From positions 87,249 to 151,248 of the IMG/VR virus record IMGVR_UViG_3300009151_000033: a stretch of 64,000 bases of DNA; one strand, 5' to 3'. The notes beneath the pieces are model-generated. The model was not told the DNA's origin. It saw nothing but the letters and a program-made list of their open reading frames with translations, and made no database searches. The stretch comes from a virus. Position 1 is the stretch's first letter. The number at the start of each line of letters is the position of its first letter. Shown piece by piece: positions 46,877-55,555 of this stretch. The position numbers and the translations under genes were made by a program.

Positions 46877-46999
46877 TTAATGTCCTTTCCAAAAAACTGT
46901 ATGTACGACCACAACAATAACAAAAATAATTCCCCAAAGTAGGGAAGAAAGCAAGGCACCATTAATTAGGCCCCGTATAAAATTCGGTTTAATTTTCAT
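46877..46999 (-). CDS. Very small membrane protein, 40 aa
   Basis: Basic start then one long apolar helix (LINGALLSSLLWGIIFVIV...). The stop abuts the start of the 108-aa gene, and a promoter lies just upstream. Function unknown. Confidence 0.55.
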   Translation of the reverse strand: MKIKPNFIRGLINGALLSSLLWGIIFVIVVVVHTVFWKGH

Positions 47000-47031
47000 T
47001 GTATTTTCCGTGTGTTTTTCATCATATTTTC

Positions 47032-47059
47032 ATCATATCACAAGGATCCCATATGTCAA
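47032..47059 (-). promoter_or_regulatory. Candidate sigma-70-like promoter
   Basis: Minus strand: TTGACA (47059-47054), 16-base spacer, TATGAT (47037-47032). Upstream of the small membrane protein and lipoprotein operon. Confidence 0.65.
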
Positions 47060-47067
47060 CCATAAAA

Positions 47068-48069
47068 TTAAATTTTTTGCCAATCCTCGAACATGAGTCG
47101 CGCCTGAAGGCCTGAAAATGTTCTTTCTTGGACCAAATCAAGGATATCAACGTTGGCCAAAACCATATCGTTAATGTCCTTATATGGAAGATTATTAGGC
47201 CAAATAACAACCTTATATCCTCTGACAATCGTTTTATGAATCTTTTTGGTAATTTCTTTCGATCTAGGCTCATTATCATAAACAAAAACTGTCAGTTCGC
47301 GGTCAAACAAAGATAAAGTTGCATCGGATCCAGCCATGGCCATGGCATTTTCCAAGAACATAGAATCAAAAGGTCCCTCAGTGACATAATGAAGCTTAGT
47401 TTGGTCGCAAGTATCCAAACCATATAATTTTGAGGCCTCATCATCTAACATAATAGTAATATATCTTTTATTCGTATCGGGCTTAAAACTACGGCCAGAA
47501 TAACCAAATACATCACCCTCTTTATTGAAAAATGGAATAACCAATCTTGGTTCTTCGTATTCCAATTTCAGTTTATCCGGAATAAATGTGTTTGTCCATG
47601 CGTTGAATTTAGGAGCAAAATATAATCTACTGTGATAAAAATTTGGAATCTTGCGCGAAACAACATACATTTTGGCCGGATGCGCAGGATTTAATTGTGA
47701 TACTTTTTTGAGACCTGACATAGATGCAGGAGGTCGTTTAAATACAGGAGCTACAAAAGAAACATTTACGGCAGGCACTTCTCTTTTTGTGCCATTCTCA
47801 AACATTTCCATGATGTATTCTTTATACAAAAGATTATCAGTCTCTTTCAAGAAATCCCCGAATGACTTTGCAATACCACAATTATGACAAGAATATTTGA
47901 TCTTGTCCTTTCTAGTATACAAATAACCTCTTGCTTTATTTTTATTTGTCTCAGAATCGCCACAATAAGGACATCTGAAATTAATCAAAATAGGATTTTG
48001 GGTTTTAATAACAAATTTCTGTAGCCGGGACCTTAGGTTCACGGCATATTTTGATTCAATCCATAACAT
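47068..48069 (-). CDS. 61: DNA primase gp61-like, 333 aa
   Basis: N-terminal zinc ribbon CPYC...CHNC (Cys33, 36, 61, 64) and a TOPRIM-type core with YVTEGPFDSMFLENAMAMAG and later VFVYDNEPRSKEI. Length matches T4 gp61 (342 aa). It makes RNA primers together with the gp41 helicase, whose gene end is at 63392. Confidence 0.88.
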   Translation of the reverse strand: MLWIESKYAVNLRSRLQKFVIKTQNPILINFRCPYCGDSETNKNKARGYLYTRKDKIKYSCHNCGIAKSFGDFLKETDNLLYKEYIMEMFENGTKREVPAVNVSFVAPVFKRPPASMSGLKKVSQLNPAHPAKMYVVSRKIPNFYHSRLYFAPKFNAWTNTFIPDKLKLEYEEPRLVIPFFNKEGDVFGYSGRSFKPDTNKRYITIMLDDEASKLYGLDTCDQTKLHYVTEGPFDSMFLENAMAMAGSDATLSLFDRELTVFVYDNEPRSKEITKKIHKTIVRGYKVVIWPNNLPYKDINDMVLANVDILDLVQERTFSGLQARLMFEDWQKI

Positions 48070-48102
48070 CGGTTACCACCATCAATTTCAAAACAACACC
48101 TG

Positions 48103-48131
48103 ATTATATCAAGCCGGCCGACGGTTGGCAA
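48103..48131 (-). promoter_or_regulatory. Candidate early promoter for primase
   Basis: Minus strand: TTGCCA (48131-48126), 17-base spacer, TATAAT (48108-48103). Confidence 0.68.
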
Positions 48132-48138
48132 CCAGAAA

Positions 48139-48618
48139 TTAGATCATAGAGGTGAAAAATGAAAAAATATTTGATTTTGATGCCAGGAAAAATGCTAGGC
48201 CAATCGCGCCGACTGCGATCCATTTCCAACGTTCAAGTTGCTGGGATCTTGTATCGGTTTCTTTATGTCGAGTTTGCATGTCATCTTTAATTGATTTAAG
48301 TTCTTTGAGTAATTCCCGCTCAGTATCATCAATTTTTCTATTGAGTTCGGTTTGCAAAGTTTGAAATTTTTGATTCTGTACGTTGTTCATCATCATCATT
48401 TCATCACGTCGAGCTTCGATTAACTTATAAATTTCTTCATCGGCTTCGTCATGCTTGCGTAATTGTATTTCGTGTACAGCCAGAAGTTGTTTTATAGAAT
48501 ATGTGACATCAGATAATTTTTCGTTTGTTACGTCAAATTTGTCCAATAGAGCAGACAATCCATCGAACCCTTTTTCGAGCAAAGAAACTCTAACTTCGAT
48601 TGAAGAATTGGCAGTCAT
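48139..48618 (-). CDS. Coiled-coil protein with C-terminal membrane anchor, 159 aa
   Basis: A long coiled coil (about residues 5-125) and one transmembrane helix near the C-terminus (WKWIAVGAIGLAFFLAS). Overlaps the i-spanin gene. The layout resembles XhlA-type or holin-associated proteins, so a lysis role is plausible. Confidence 0.68.
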   Translation of the reverse strand: MTANSSIEVRVSLLEKGFDGLSALLDKFDVTNEKLSDVTYSIKQLLAVHEIQLRKHDEADEEIYKLIEARRDEMMMMNNVQNQKFQTLQTELNRKIDDTERELLKELKSIKDDMQTRHKETDTRSQQLERWKWIAVGAIGLAFFLASKSNIFSFFTSMI

Positions 48619-49130
48619 TATTTTGGCCCTTTATTTGTTTTACTGACGGTATTTATCCATGCCTGTAATTGCTTTAATTGTTCTGAGTTTTCGTGGCAGA
48701 TTCCGTAATTTTCTGTGACGGTTTCGAGGGCTGTATTGTCTTTAATTCCCGAGGGGGTCGCATCAGAACTTCGGGTGGGGTCGGGATCACTATTTGTGGC
48801 TGCGGTGTTGTGTAAGAACACCCAACCATTAGAAAGATCATACTGAGAAGGAACATTATTATTGGCAATTTGGACATATATAGGAATCCTTTTTTCAATC
48901 ACACTCGTATTAGTTAGATATTTTGTGACTGTTTCCACAGATACTTGTCCAACTTTTTTTTCTAATTCGGCGTATTTTTTTTCTTGAGCAAGTTGATAAT
49001 TTTCAAAATTAATGTGTTCTATTTTTTTGCCATGAAAATATCCAGCAAAAAAAATAGCGACAATCATAAAAGATATGCCGACTATTTTCCAAGGTAAAGG
49101 AATTACATTAAGAAAAAATAATGGATTCAT
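48618..49130 (-). CDS. Inner-membrane spanin (Rz-like), 170 aa
   Basis: N-terminal transmembrane helix (KIVGISFMIVAIFFAGYF), then a helical periplasmic part (YQLAQEKKYAELEKKVGQV). A second gene for a small lipoprotein lies entirely inside it in another frame, the classic nested Rz/Rz1 arrangement. Rz links inner and outer membranes for final lysis. Confidence 0.78.
   Translation of the reverse strand: MNPLFFLNVIPLPWKIVGISFMIVAIFFAGYFHGKKIEHINFENYQLAQEKKYAELEKKVGQVSVETVTKYLTNTSVIEKRIPIYVQIANNNVPSQYDLSNGWVFLHNTAATNSDPDPTRSSDATPSGIKDNTALETVTENYGICHENSEQLKQLQAWINTVSKTNKGPK
48674..48877 (-). CDS. Outer-membrane spanin lipoprotein (Rz1-like), nested, 67 aa
   Basis: Encoded in another frame wholly within the Rz-like gene. 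Signal MSKLPIIMFLLSMIFLMVGC with lipobox Cys20, mature part Pro-rich (TTPQPQIVIPTPPEV), as in Rz1. AAAAAAGGA precedes the ATG. Confidence 0.75.
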   Translation of the reverse strand: MSKLPIIMFLLSMIFLMVGCSYTTPQPQIVIPTPPEVLMRPPRELKTIQPSKPSQKITESATKTQNN

Positions 49131-49132
49131 TA

Positions 49133-49606
49133 TTACTTGCCAAACATCGCCGTCGTTGATATATTGCGAAGTGGTTTATGTGATGGATCTTGTGCTGCTT
49201 TTACGATTTTCTTTTGGGCTTTGACGGAAACAGGAACAGTTTTGTCCGAGCCAGTTCCAGACACTCCGGCTGTAGATGTAGCAGGGGCCCCACCTCCAAC
49301 GGCTCCTCCGCCATCCTCCGAAACCACGGCTGGTCTTCCTGTCGACCGTCTGATTTGGCGCATGGCACCTTCTGGTGTAGTAAAAATGCCACGTGAGATA
49401 TGTCGACCATCTTTGGATCTTTTGATGACTTGGTATCGGCCAATCTGGGCGCTTGGATTCGCTTTGACAAAATCGGCTCCTGTGACGGTATTAATAATAT
49501 GATAAGTATAACCTTTGTGTGTCGCCAATGCGGGACCAACATGTTTTCGGCTTACGTCAACTTCTGTTTCTTTTTTTTCGGCAATATATTCAGAATAACA
49601 TTTCAT
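49133..49606 (-). CDS. Late protein with T4-like capsid targeting sequence, 157 aa
   Basis: The N-terminus MKCYSEYIAE is the closest match to the T4 internal-protein targeting peptide (MKTYQEFIAE), with IAE as predicted gp21 cut. The body: THKGYTYHIINTVTGADFV, a basic RQIRRSTGRP segment and a Gly/Ala/Ser-rich region before a basic C-terminus. A packaged, injected DNA-associated protein is plausible. Confidence 0.72.
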   Translation of the reverse strand: MKCYSEYIAEKKETEVDVSRKHVGPALATHKGYTYHIINTVTGADFVKANPSAQIGRYQVIKRSKDGRHISRGIFTTPEGAMRQIRRSTGRPAVVSEDGGGAVGGGAPATSTAGVSGTGSDKTVPVSVKAQKKIVKAAQDPSHKPLRNISTTAMFGK

Positions 49607-49618
49607 TTTGATTCCGTT

Positions 49619-50011
49619 CTATATTTTTTTGAGGCAATCCAATATATATTTATCCTGTTCGATATCTTTATTATATACAGTTTTTGGAACTAATCCTATA
49701 TTATCAATGCGATCTGGCATATATCCAAGAAATTCAAGAAACGGTGTCAACTCAGAATACATAGTATTCATTTTGAAAAATAACATTCGAGTAGCTGGGA
49801 CCAACCCAAAAACATTGTAAATTATTATAATATGGTTGAGAATCAATCTCTCTTTTAAATCGCCCGTTTCTTTATATTTCTTTAATAATCTTTTGACGTA
49901 TCTAAACCTATTCAAATCTTCCATAAATTCTTGAGTATCGAAACACTGTGGATTATCATAATATTTCGCGGCGTAAATTAAAAAATTACTTTCATCCAAT
50001 TTTTCGTACAT
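49619..50011 (-). CDS. Conserved T4-type hypothetical protein, 130 aa
   Basis: Contains FLIYAAKYYDNPQC, FMEDLNRFRYVKRLLKKY and LKERLILNHIIIIYNVFG, a helical pattern I recall from many T4-type phages (DUF7207-like). Function unknown. Tight junctions to both neighbours in the late operon. Confidence 0.72.
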   Translation of the reverse strand: MYEKLDESNFLIYAAKYYDNPQCFDTQEFMEDLNRFRYVKRLLKKYKETGDLKERLILNHIIIIYNVFGLVPATRMLFFKMNTMYSELTPFLEFLGYMPDRIDNIGLVPKTVYNKDIEQDKYILDCLKKI

Positions 50012-50247
50012 TATGAAAGTCTTACTACAACCATCCCATTAGAATAATAAAATGGTTGTCCTATCTGTACTGTATTTGCGGCCAACATCATGGAATTATT
50101 CGCATATGGTCCAGGGATAATGTTGTTGATAAGGCTCGCCAATGTAATTTTTACTGTACTTGGATTAGTATTGGGAGCATTATCAACAACAAAGACCGCG
50201 TCTTGCGTCAAACTGGAAGTAGAATTTAAATTTGCAATAGAGGTCAT
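50011..50247 (-). CDS. Possible structural/fibre protein, 78 aa
   Basis: Ser/Thr/Asn-rich (SIANLNSTSSLTQDAVFVVD), with PFYYSNGMVVVRLS at the end. Composition resembles fibre or decoration proteins. Between the 130-aa gene and the virion protein gene. Confidence 0.58.
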   Translation of the reverse strand: MTSIANLNSTSSLTQDAVFVVDNAPNTNPSTVKITLASLINNIIPGPYANNSMMLAANTVQIGQPFYYSNGMVVVRLS

Positions 50248-50253
50248 TAATTA

Positions 50254-51189
50254 TTATCCTGGGAAAATTGTACTTGGTGAGTTATTGGCCATGGCCTTAA
50301 CTACAGCAAGTGTTTCATATTGGATTCTTCCTGCACGACCACCTAAAGTTACTGCGATTTGAGCGCCAGTATTTGTACTAGCAACCAAGTTAGCCGCAAA
50401 TACAGTAGAAACAACGTTGCCGGATGTGGCTCCACCGGTGGCATTTGTTACAGAGAATACAACAGTCGAGTTTGCGACTGTATTTCCGAATAGACCAGGA
50501 TTGGTTACTGTAGTTGCTGTAATACCACCGGTCGCATTAGTAGTCAATGTAGCCACGGCATTTGTTACACCATTTGAAGCAATAATAAGGTCTGTATTAT
50601 TATAACCAATGGCAGTAGCGTTTGAAGTAACGGCAATTGTGCCTAAGTGTTTCTGGCGAGCAAAAGCAATTACACCTTGAGAAACATTGGCAAATCCGGA
50701 ACCACCATTTGTAACTACAAGAGAAACCAAGTTGCCGGTTGCATTTGTTACGGCCGTCAAAATGGCATTTGACGTGCCATTAGAGAAAACAGCCGTTTCT
50801 CCATTTGCAAACAATGTTGTATATACAGTTGCGTTCGACGTAGCTACAGTTGCACCAACAACAGGTCCTGTACCAAAACGAACGTTAACCCAACCAGGAG
50901 AAACACCAGGACCACCATTTCCTTGAGACCCTAACCCTTGACCTGAAGTATTGCCATTTTTTGCTTTGGCTTCGCCAACAGAAACACCAAATGTTCCTAC
51001 TGCAATATTATTTCCAAATGCGGCAATAGAAGTGTTGTTATACGTAGTGAAAGACAAAGGGTCGGCAGGGCTAGTTGAGGTTGCAACGTTTCCTGCACCG
51101 GACAACCTATATTTTGCGATTCGGTCGACAGTATAAGTTGTAAATTTTGGTGCGGCATTTTGGTTTTGAGTATTACTCCAGAGAGACAT
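50254..51189 (-). CDS. Virion structural (capsid-associated) protein, 311 aa
   Basis: MSLWSNTQNQNAAPKFTTY start, a central Ala/Thr/Asn-rich region with four VTNATG-type repeats, and a GGRAGRIQYETLAVVKAM end. I recall this start and end from a virion protein conserved in T4-type cyanophages. Low Cys, beta-rich. A late box GCTAAATA lies upstream. Confidence 0.72.
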   Translation of the reverse strand: MSLWSNTQNQNAAPKFTTYTVDRIAKYRLSGAGNVATSTSPADPLSFTTYNNTSIAAFGNNIAVGTFGVSVGEAKAKNGNTSGQGLGSQGNGGPGVSPGWVNVRFGTGPVVGATVATSNATVYTTLFANGETAVFSNGTSNAILTAVTNATGNLVSLVVTNGGSGFANVSQGVIAFARQKHLGTIAVTSNATAIGYNNTDLIIASNGVTNAVATLTTNATGGITATTVTNPGLFGNTVANSTVVFSVTNATGGATSGNVVSTVFAANLVASTNTGAQIAVTLGGRAGRIQYETLAVVKAMANNSPSTIFPG

Positions 51190-51204
51190 GGCTTTTTTCC
51201 TTTA

Positions 51205-51411
51205 TTATGTTTTTGTGGTATTTAGCGCGGTCATTTCCATAACATAATCGGATGGCTTTTCCACATAATCTGCCAACTTAATTACTTCATTTTGGACAAT
51301 ATATGTCGGAGTGAAGTCAACAACCAATTTGTGTTGAACTTCAGACTCCAACTTTTTTGTGGGTTCACCTTCTGAATTCAGAAGTTTCATTTGTCCAGCA
51401 ATGATGACCAT
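51205..51411 (-). CDS. Hypothetical protein, 68 aa
   Basis: Small beta-rich protein: VIIAGQMKLLNSEGEP, HKLVVDFTPTYIVQN. Overlaps the 668-aa gene's stop. Not recognised. Confidence 0.62.
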   Translation of the reverse strand: MVIIAGQMKLLNSEGEPTKKLESEVQHKLVVDFTPTYIVQNEVIKLADYVEKPSDYVMEMTALNTTKT

Positions 51412-53417
51412 TAGTCTTTACTTTTTCCTATAATACTTTCAGCATCTTTGCGTGAATTTAAAATATGTTGTGCGTAACGGTGTACACCATCATGGCCGGT
51501 GATATCTACTCCGCCGTGCATGGCCGCATCATGTGCGCGGGCCAGTCTGGCATGTACTTCGTCTTTTTCTTCTTTAGTCTTGGCATTAGCCAAATGCTTT
51601 TTATGGTCGACTAGTAAATTTGTATAATGATGTGCAAGAATACTTTGTGCATTTACTGTTGCCAAATGTACTCCTCTCCAACCTTTACGCCCAGCACCGA
51701 CGTCAGAAAGATGTGATAAATGTGCTTCATGTTCATCTGGTGAAGTATTCATCAAATGCTTATGCCAGTCATGAATATGTTCGCCAGATAGAAAATGATG
51801 TCCGGTATTATAAACTCCGGTACTTTTACTCCAACCACCATGATGCATGGGAAGTCCTGGGTGAACCAATCCGTGCTTTTTATGATATTCATGTCCGGCG
51901 GCAGGCTTAGAGAGATCAGGGCCGCCTTCTTCTTCTGGTTCGTGGTTTAATCCAGGATGTGCATATTTTGTTTTTTCGTCGTGTGTAGGCGAACTTTCGG
52001 AAATAATGCCTGCCAACTTTGCTTCGGCCAACTTTGCTTCCATACGAACATCGCGATCCTGTGACATAATTTCCATAATATCACGTTCGACATTTAGATT
52101 TCTTTTTGACATACTGTCTGGTGTCATTTTGGTCATTTCTGGTTCCTCTTGTAATCTTTCATAAGGCTGATTTCTATTTTTGATCGCGCCAACAACGTCA
52201 CCCAACATTTCTCCTGCGATTTTTTTGATGGGAACAGTAATGCCTCTAACAACACCAGGAGCTTTTGTTTTTGGTCTCGCTACGCGCGTAACTGCGGGAG
52301 GATTCAATACGTTTGGTGTTGGATTTTTTACTTTGCCTTTTTTATCAACCTTAGGTGGTTTATTGGCATCTCTTGCTGCTTTTTTTCTTGCTTTTGGATC
52401 AGAAATAACGCGGGTGCTAACTCTACTTGCAATTGTTCCTGGTACATCCATTTGAGTGAATGGATTTTTTGCTTCGGACAATTCGCCACGATGCATTTCT
52501 TCCCAATGGGCGGCCGCCTCGTCGCGGTGCGCTGGCGTGAACATTTTGGACCAATGAATTCCATTTCCGTGCTTTTTTGCATAATCTTGTGCGGCACGGT
52601 CAGCATGATATCTCCAAAGCTTTTTCGCAAGTGCAGAATCATATTTCCCTTCTTTTACTTTTTTACGAAGATTAGTCATAATAGGCTCATGACTTGACAT
52701 ATGTAAATGACGGTCATTATCAGCATGTAAAGTCAACTCGCGGGCTTCATCAGACAAATCACCGGCGCCTTCATTCAACTCATAATCTTCTTTATGCATA
52801 TAAGTTTCTGTGTCCCGGTGTACACCGATACGATGGTTAATTTCGCGTCCATAGATATGACGTTTAATTTCGTCCGGTGTTATATCAGAAATTTTTCTTT
52901 TTGTTGTAGGTACAGTAACTTTACGTTTGTCGTGAGGATTGCTTTCGTCAGTATTGATATAATATTCATCCAACTCATAATCTTCTTTGGCGACTTGTTT
53001 AGGTGTCTTTATGGTTTTAATGCCACGTTTGTATGGATCACTTGACCCAGGAAATACTTCGGTCTTAGGAGCTTTTGGTTTCTTTTCACCATTCAAAATA
53101 CTTTTCAATGCATCGATTTGTCCGCGAGTCTTCATATGGTTTTTGGCAATATCAACCAATCCTTCATAGATAGGAACACCAAGTACTCCCGAATACTTCA
53201 TCGCAAATTCATTTTCAGAAAGAACATCAAAATCATTGAACAATTCTTCGGCTTCAGAAACAGGAGCCAACTTCAATGCTGATTCAATGCCGATGCGAGA
53301 CAATTCGGCTGCGGCTCTTTTCTTGGCATTTTTATTTGGAGCCGATGAAAGTTTTGCTAGAATTTCTGACATTCTGCGTGAATTTTCGGCTCTTTTCTTT
53401 GCTTCATTAATGTTCAT
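51411..53417 (-). CDS. Large His-rich late protein, 668 aa
   Basis: The start at 53417 is used because CATAAATA at 53447-53454 lies within a longer frame. Basic N-terminus (NEAKKRAENSRRMSEILAKL), acidic spacer, and very many His residues in two regions (LTLHADNDRHLHMSSHE, and the C-terminal 130 residues). Low hydrophobicity. The composition matches internal head or injected proteins. It is encoded in the same late operon as proteins with capsid-targeting N-termini, but lacks that motif itself. Function unknown. Confidence 0.68.
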   Translation of the reverse strand: MNINEAKKRAENSRRMSEILAKLSSAPNKNAKKRAAAELSRIGIESALKLAPVSEAEELFNDFDVLSENEFAMKYSGVLGVPIYEGLVDIAKNHMKTRGQIDALKSILNGEKKPKAPKTEVFPGSSDPYKRGIKTIKTPKQVAKEDYELDEYYINTDESNPHDKRKVTVPTTKRKISDITPDEIKRHIYGREINHRIGVHRDTETYMHKEDYELNEGAGDLSDEARELTLHADNDRHLHMSSHEPIMTNLRKKVKEGKYDSALAKKLWRYHADRAAQDYAKKHGNGIHWSKMFTPAHRDEAAAHWEEMHRGELSEAKNPFTQMDVPGTIASRVSTRVISDPKARKKAARDANKPPKVDKKGKVKNPTPNVLNPPAVTRVARPKTKAPGVVRGITVPIKKIAGEMLGDVVGAIKNRNQPYERLQEEPEMTKMTPDSMSKRNLNVERDIMEIMSQDRDVRMEAKLAEAKLAGIISESSPTHDEKTKYAHPGLNHEPEEEGGPDLSKPAAGHEYHKKHGLVHPGLPMHHGGWSKSTGVYNTGHHFLSGEHIHDWHKHLMNTSPDEHEAHLSHLSDVGAGRKGWRGVHLATVNAQSILAHHYTNLLVDHKKHLANAKTKEEKDEVHARLARAHDAAMHGGVDITGHDGVHRYAQHILNSRKDAESIIGKSKD

Positions 53418-53446
53418 TTTGGTTCCCTGTATTTGAATATTCTTGT

Positions 53447-53454
53447 TATTTATG
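53447..53454 (-). promoter_or_regulatory. Late promoter CATAAATA
   Basis: CATAAATA on the minus strand, about 30 bases before the 668-aa protein start. Confidence 0.5.
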
Positions 53455-53890
53455 GTTTCTTTGAAGTAGACCTTAGCATCCATGCATGTTTTTTGTGTAT
53501 GTCGTATCGATCTTGTAGATAATTACTTACTCCACATTCGCCTGCTTTTTCTGCTTCTTTATATGCGTCTTTGATTGATTTCATTACAACGTCATTATCT
53601 AAATATAAAATTTTAATCATGTCTTCGGCTGATAAAATCCGTACTTCATCTTTAATATTTGACAGTGCTCCGAACCTAGCAAAAGATCCTGGAGCATAAT
53701 CATCTAGCGCCCGGATATGTTCTGCAATACCGTCAGTTGCTTCCCATAATTCATTATATAATGAATCGAAAAATGCATGATACTGTGGAAAATTTGGGCC
53801 TTCTACATTCCAATGAAAATTATGTGTTTTTAAATATAATGCAAAAGTGTCGGCCAATACTACTTTTAATTTATCACTCAATGTTGACAT
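53450..53890 (-). CDS. dps: Dps-family DNA-protection ferritin, 146 aa
   Basis: Ferroxidase-type residues: THNFHWNVEG (His23, His26), FPQYHAFFDSLYNELWE (His38, Asp42) and DGIAEHIRALD (Glu57), the Dps signature. Ferritin-like four-helix bundle, 146 aa, Dps size. Would bind iron and protect DNA from peroxide. Late position next to His-rich proteins. Confidence 0.88.
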   Translation of the reverse strand: MSTLSDKLKVVLADTFALYLKTHNFHWNVEGPNFPQYHAFFDSLYNELWEATDGIAEHIRALDDYAPGSFARFGALSNIKDEVRILSAEDMIKILYLDNDVVMKSIKDAYKEAEKAGECGVSNYLQDRYDIHKKHAWMLRSTSKKP

Positions 53891-53893
53891 AGT

Positions 53894-55555
53894 TTATTCC
53901 TCTTTAGGTACACAATTGGGCACTTCTTTCCCATTTTTCTTTTTCATTCCAAGTTGCTTATATTGTTTCCAACATGGTTTGTCTTCTAATAGTCCGCCTG
54001 TTTCATTTTCTTCATGGCATTTCCATTTTCTGAGAGACAGAGCTTTTCTTGTTGGTCTTCCTTTATCATCTTTCATAGGACCAGGAACACCAGACATTCT
54101 AGCACAGAATGACTTGCGTCTATTGGCGGCTTTTGACCCTGGTTTTACTTTACCTGTTACTGCTTTTTGTAGATGTGAACCTGGATTTTCAGCGCGATAC
54201 GAAGCAATACCTTTATCATTTAGTCCGCCTGTAGGATTTTTTCCTTCTTTACGTTGCCAGGCGGCGGATTCTTCAACATCAAAACCTTCATTGTGAGTTT
54301 TGAAATATTCAACTTCACCCTCATGTTTGGCCGCGGCCTCATGACTATCAAACGTGCCTAAATTTTTGCCTTTATGGGAAAGTAATCTATATTTGCCAGA
54401 AGGCAACTTGACAATGTGTTCATTTACCGTTGTCGTTTCTTTTTTGTGACTTCTTCTTTTTTTTTGAATCCTTTCCCAAGGAGTCAATCGACTTTCTTTC
54501 TTAGGAGTTCTATCTTCTAAATCTTGGAGGGCACGTTGATCCAATGTTCCCATTTCATCTAGATCCAATGGTCCTTGCATTCTTTTTACCACTGCTCCTC
54601 TTTTTCTTTGTACTGTTTTGTTTGCTTGATCTATAGGACCATTGGCAACTTCAATATTCGAATCCATTCCAACGTCGCCGGCACCGTTTGGATATTTGGT
54701 TGGACGAATATTGCTACTTCCTGGGGTTGGAATAGCCTTCACTGATTTTTCTTCGAATATAGAATTTAATATACTTTTCAGCGACTCTTCTTCCAATTTC
54801 ATGCCCTTTCTTACTTTATGCATCATTTCGCCGGCATGTGGCTTCAATGAATCCGGCAATCCTTGTTTAAAGGATTCTGTATCATTATTTGATGCGTGTT
54901 CTCTCATTTTCGATGCAGAAATACCTTCTGTTCCTTCTGCGTCTGGGTCACGGTCGCCTGCATTATGTACAGTAATAGACTTGTAATGATAAAATCCATG
55001 GGCGGCTCCTTCTTTTCCATTATATTTGTGTAGCAAATCGTGAAATTCTTTTACTCTATCACCACCAACAACTACATGTAGATGTTCTGCCTGACCATGA
55101 TGTTGTGCTGCAACTTCCATAATATTACGTGCATCAGAATGTTTAACAACCCCACCTGACCCGATTTTGGCATATCTCAATTTGTCTTCATATGATAAAG
55201 GATTCTTTTTTGCATCTTGTGTTTTTGACAAATAAACAGATGCTGTTCCGCCGACTTTTTTTGCCACGGCTTTGACTTTATCAGTCAATTTTTTATGACC
55301 ATTAGTAAAAATTCCCATACGACCAAATGAAACAACCGCATGTCTATTTTTGGACACCGCGGCAGATTCAGTCATAGGATTAATTACGATTTCGTCCGGT
55401 TCGTCTCCCAATGCAGTTTTTACTTGCAATCCAGCAGACTTGAATTTTTTTCTTATAATATCACCAAGCTTGGCATGTTTTGGTAATTCTTTTTGTTTTG
55501 CTTCAGGCTCAACTTTACTTGTATCTGGGCCGGTGTTATCTGGGGAATCAACCAT
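53894..55555 (-). CDS. Nucleotidyltransferase-like fused to Cys-containing late domain, 553 aa
   Basis: Residues 72-250 form a cytidylyltransferase-like (HxGH) fold with GRMGIFTNGHKKL (78-90), VSFGR, and GISASKMR as the ISTxxR-type motif. The C-terminal 130 residues have SAAWQRKEGKNPTGGLNDKG, RRKSFCARMSGV, and CWKQYKQLGMKKKNGKEV, Cys/Lys-rich motifs I recall from T4-type phage proteins (DUF6321-like). The middle is disordered and charged. The reaction is unknown; NMN or cofactor metabolism or capsid modification are guesses. Confidence 0.75.
   Translation of the reverse strand: MVDSPDNTGPDTSKVEPEAKQKELPKHAKLGDIIRKKFKSAGLQVKTALGDEPDEIVINPMTESAAVSKNRHAVVSFGRMGIFTNGHKKLTDKVKAVAKKVGGTASVYLSKTQDAKKNPLSYEDKLRYAKIGSGGVVKHSDARNIMEVAAQHHGQAEHLHVVVGGDRVKEFHDLLHKYNGKEGAAHGFYHYKSITVHNAGDRDPDAEGTEGISASKMREHASNNDTESFKQGLPDSLKPHAGEMMHKVRKGMKLEEESLKSILNSIFEEKSVKAIPTPGSSNIRPTKYPNGAGDVGMDSNIEVANGPIDQANKTVQRKRGAVVKRMQGPLDLDEMGTLDQRALQDLEDRTPKKESRLTPWERIQKKRRSHKKETTTVNEHIVKLPSGKYRLLSHKGKNLGTFDSHEAAAKHEGEVEYFKTHNEGFDVEESAAWQRKEGKNPTGGLNDKGIASYRAENPGSHLQKAVTGKVKPGSKAANRRKSFCARMSGVPGPMKDDKGRPTRKALSLRKWKCHEENETGGLLEDKPCWKQYKQLGMKKKNGKEVPNCVPKEE

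Noticed and set aside
53847-54296. 149-residue plus-strand frame over the 53.9-54.3 kb region
   Set aside because: Opposite strand encodes recognisable motifs (nucleotidyltransferase/DUF6321-like and Dps), so the plus-strand frame is a shadow.
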